A stretch of 6,057 nucleotides of DNA from contig DAICZI010000121.1 in the NCBI GenBank assembly GCA_027311205.1, positions 1-6,057 on the forward strand, read 5' to 3'. A program made the translations under genes and the position numbers. This stretch comes from Beijerinckiaceae bacterium. Lineage in GTDB: Bacteria > Pseudomonadota > Alphaproteobacteria > Rhizobiales > Beijerinckiaceae. The notes beneath the pieces were generated by a model. It saw only the letters and a program-made list of their open reading frames with translations, searched no databases and had not been told where the DNA came from. Shown in pieces: positions 5,569 to 6,057 of this stretch. Positions within the stretch are counted from its first letter, which is position 1. Each line of letters starts with the position of its first letter.

Positions 5569-6057
5569 CTATTCGGCGGCGCGCAACTGTCCGACCCGCT
5601 CGAAGGCCTGGGTAAAGTCGCCGATCAAATCACGCACATCCTCAATGCCGCAGGACAGCCGCAACATGCCATCGCTGATGCCGAGCGTGGCTCTGGCTTC
5701 CGGCGTCAGGCGCTGGTGCGTTGTCGTCGCCGGATGGGTGATCATGCTCTTGGTATCGCCGAGATTATTCGAGATTTTTACAATCTGCAGCGCGTTGGCC
5801 ATGGCGAAAGCCCCGGCCTTGCCGCCCGCGACCTCGAAGGCGATGAGCGTGCCGCCGCCCTTCATCTGGCGGCGTGCCAGTTCGGCCTGTGGATGGTCGG
5901 CGCGACCGGGATATAGCACCTTGGTCACTGACGGGTGCCCGGCCAGCATATCGGCCAAAGCGGCCGCGTTGGCACCCTGCCGCTCAACCCGCAAGGCCAG
6001 CGTCTCCATGCCTTTCAGCATCACCCAGGCATTGAAGGGTGACAGCGCCGGGCCGGT
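5569..6057 (-). CDS. metZ: O-succinylhomoserine sulfhydrylase, C-terminal part (5' end outside the window)
   Basis: MetZ is a PLP-dependent enzyme that joins O-succinylhomoserine with sulfide to give homocysteine, the direct sulfhydrylation route to methionine. The minus-strand frame is open to the right edge and stops at TAG (5569-5571), showing the last 162 residues of a family of about 400. The part with the PLP-binding lysine is off the window. Visible hallmarks: GPALSPFNAWVMLKGMETL at the window edge, SNNLGDTKSMITHPATTTHQ in the middle, and GMLRLSCGIEDVRDLIGDF near the end, whose Arg belongs to the substrate-carboxylate-binding region of the Cys/Met-metabolism family. A GTG at 6022-6024 is an internal Val codon of the conserved NAWVMLKG segment, so it is not the start. 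A closely related cystathionine gamma-synthase-type enzyme is the alternative, but the LGDTKSMITHPATTTHQRL segment favours MetZ. Confidence 0.9.
   Translation of the reverse strand, partial: TGPALSPFNAWVMLKGMETLALRVERQGANAAALADMLAGHPSVTKVLYPGRADHPQAELARRQMKGGGTLIAFEVAGGKAGAFAMANALQIVKISNNLGDTKSMITHPATTTHQRLTPEARATLGISDGMLRLSCGIEDVRDLIGDFTQAFERVGQLRAAE

Noticed and set aside
5416..5916. Plus-strand open frame bridging the amidohydrolase end and metZ
   Set aside because: It overlaps two conserved genes in a different frame or strand and crosses the inter-gene hairpin, with no motif support.
1..6057. Search for an undescribed accessory system (mobile, defence, phage, CRISPR, toxin-antitoxin)
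   Set aside because: Every stretch is taken up by recognised housekeeping genes with short spacers; no unexplained gene or array remains.

Overview
This window looks like a chromosomal housekeeping segment from an alphaproteobacterium. The evidence is its GC-rich coding sequence, an F0 ATP synthase cluster in the order atpI-atpB-atpE-atpF'-atpF with no F1 genes attached, and a b' subunit carrying the FPPFD motif. The two lipopolysaccharide genes imply an outer membrane with Kdo-lipid A. I cannot fix the order or genus from the sequence alone.

Layout. Bases 1-2146 hold the 3' part of waaA (Kdo transferase, start outside the window) and a complete lpxK (lipid A 4'-kinase), joined by an ATGA stop/start overlap. 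After a 30-base gap, bases 2177-4714 hold the five membrane-sector ATP synthase genes: atpI (assembly factor), atpB (subunit a), atpE (subunit c), atpF' (b') and atpF (b). A strong GC hairpin followed by a T-rich run sits between atpE and atpF'. Ten bases after atpF, on the same strand, lies a gene of the N-formylglutamate amidohydrolase family (4725-5525). It converges on the 3' part of a metZ-type O-succinylhomoserine sulfhydrylase gene on the minus strand (5569-6057, running off the right edge). A small GC hairpin lies between the two convergent genes.

How the genes work together. waaA and lpxK act in consecutive steps of Kdo2-lipid A assembly: LpxK phosphorylates the disaccharide and WaaA then adds Kdo. 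AtpB, the AtpE ring and the AtpF/AtpF' stalk form the proton channel, rotor and stator of F0, and AtpI helps assemble the c-ring. All plus-strand genes are tightly packed and could be read as one unit, with the post-atpE hairpin adjusting c-subunit output relative to b'/b. The amidohydrolase and metZ belong to amino-acid metabolism and have no obvious mechanistic tie to F0.

All genes look intact apart from the two cut by the window edges. I found no mobile element, CRISPR array, RNA gene, phage gene or defence-like gene, and no convincing undescribed system. The points most worth a second look are the hairpin after atpE, the amidohydrolase appended to the F0 genes, and the lack of any visible boundary between lpxK and atpI.
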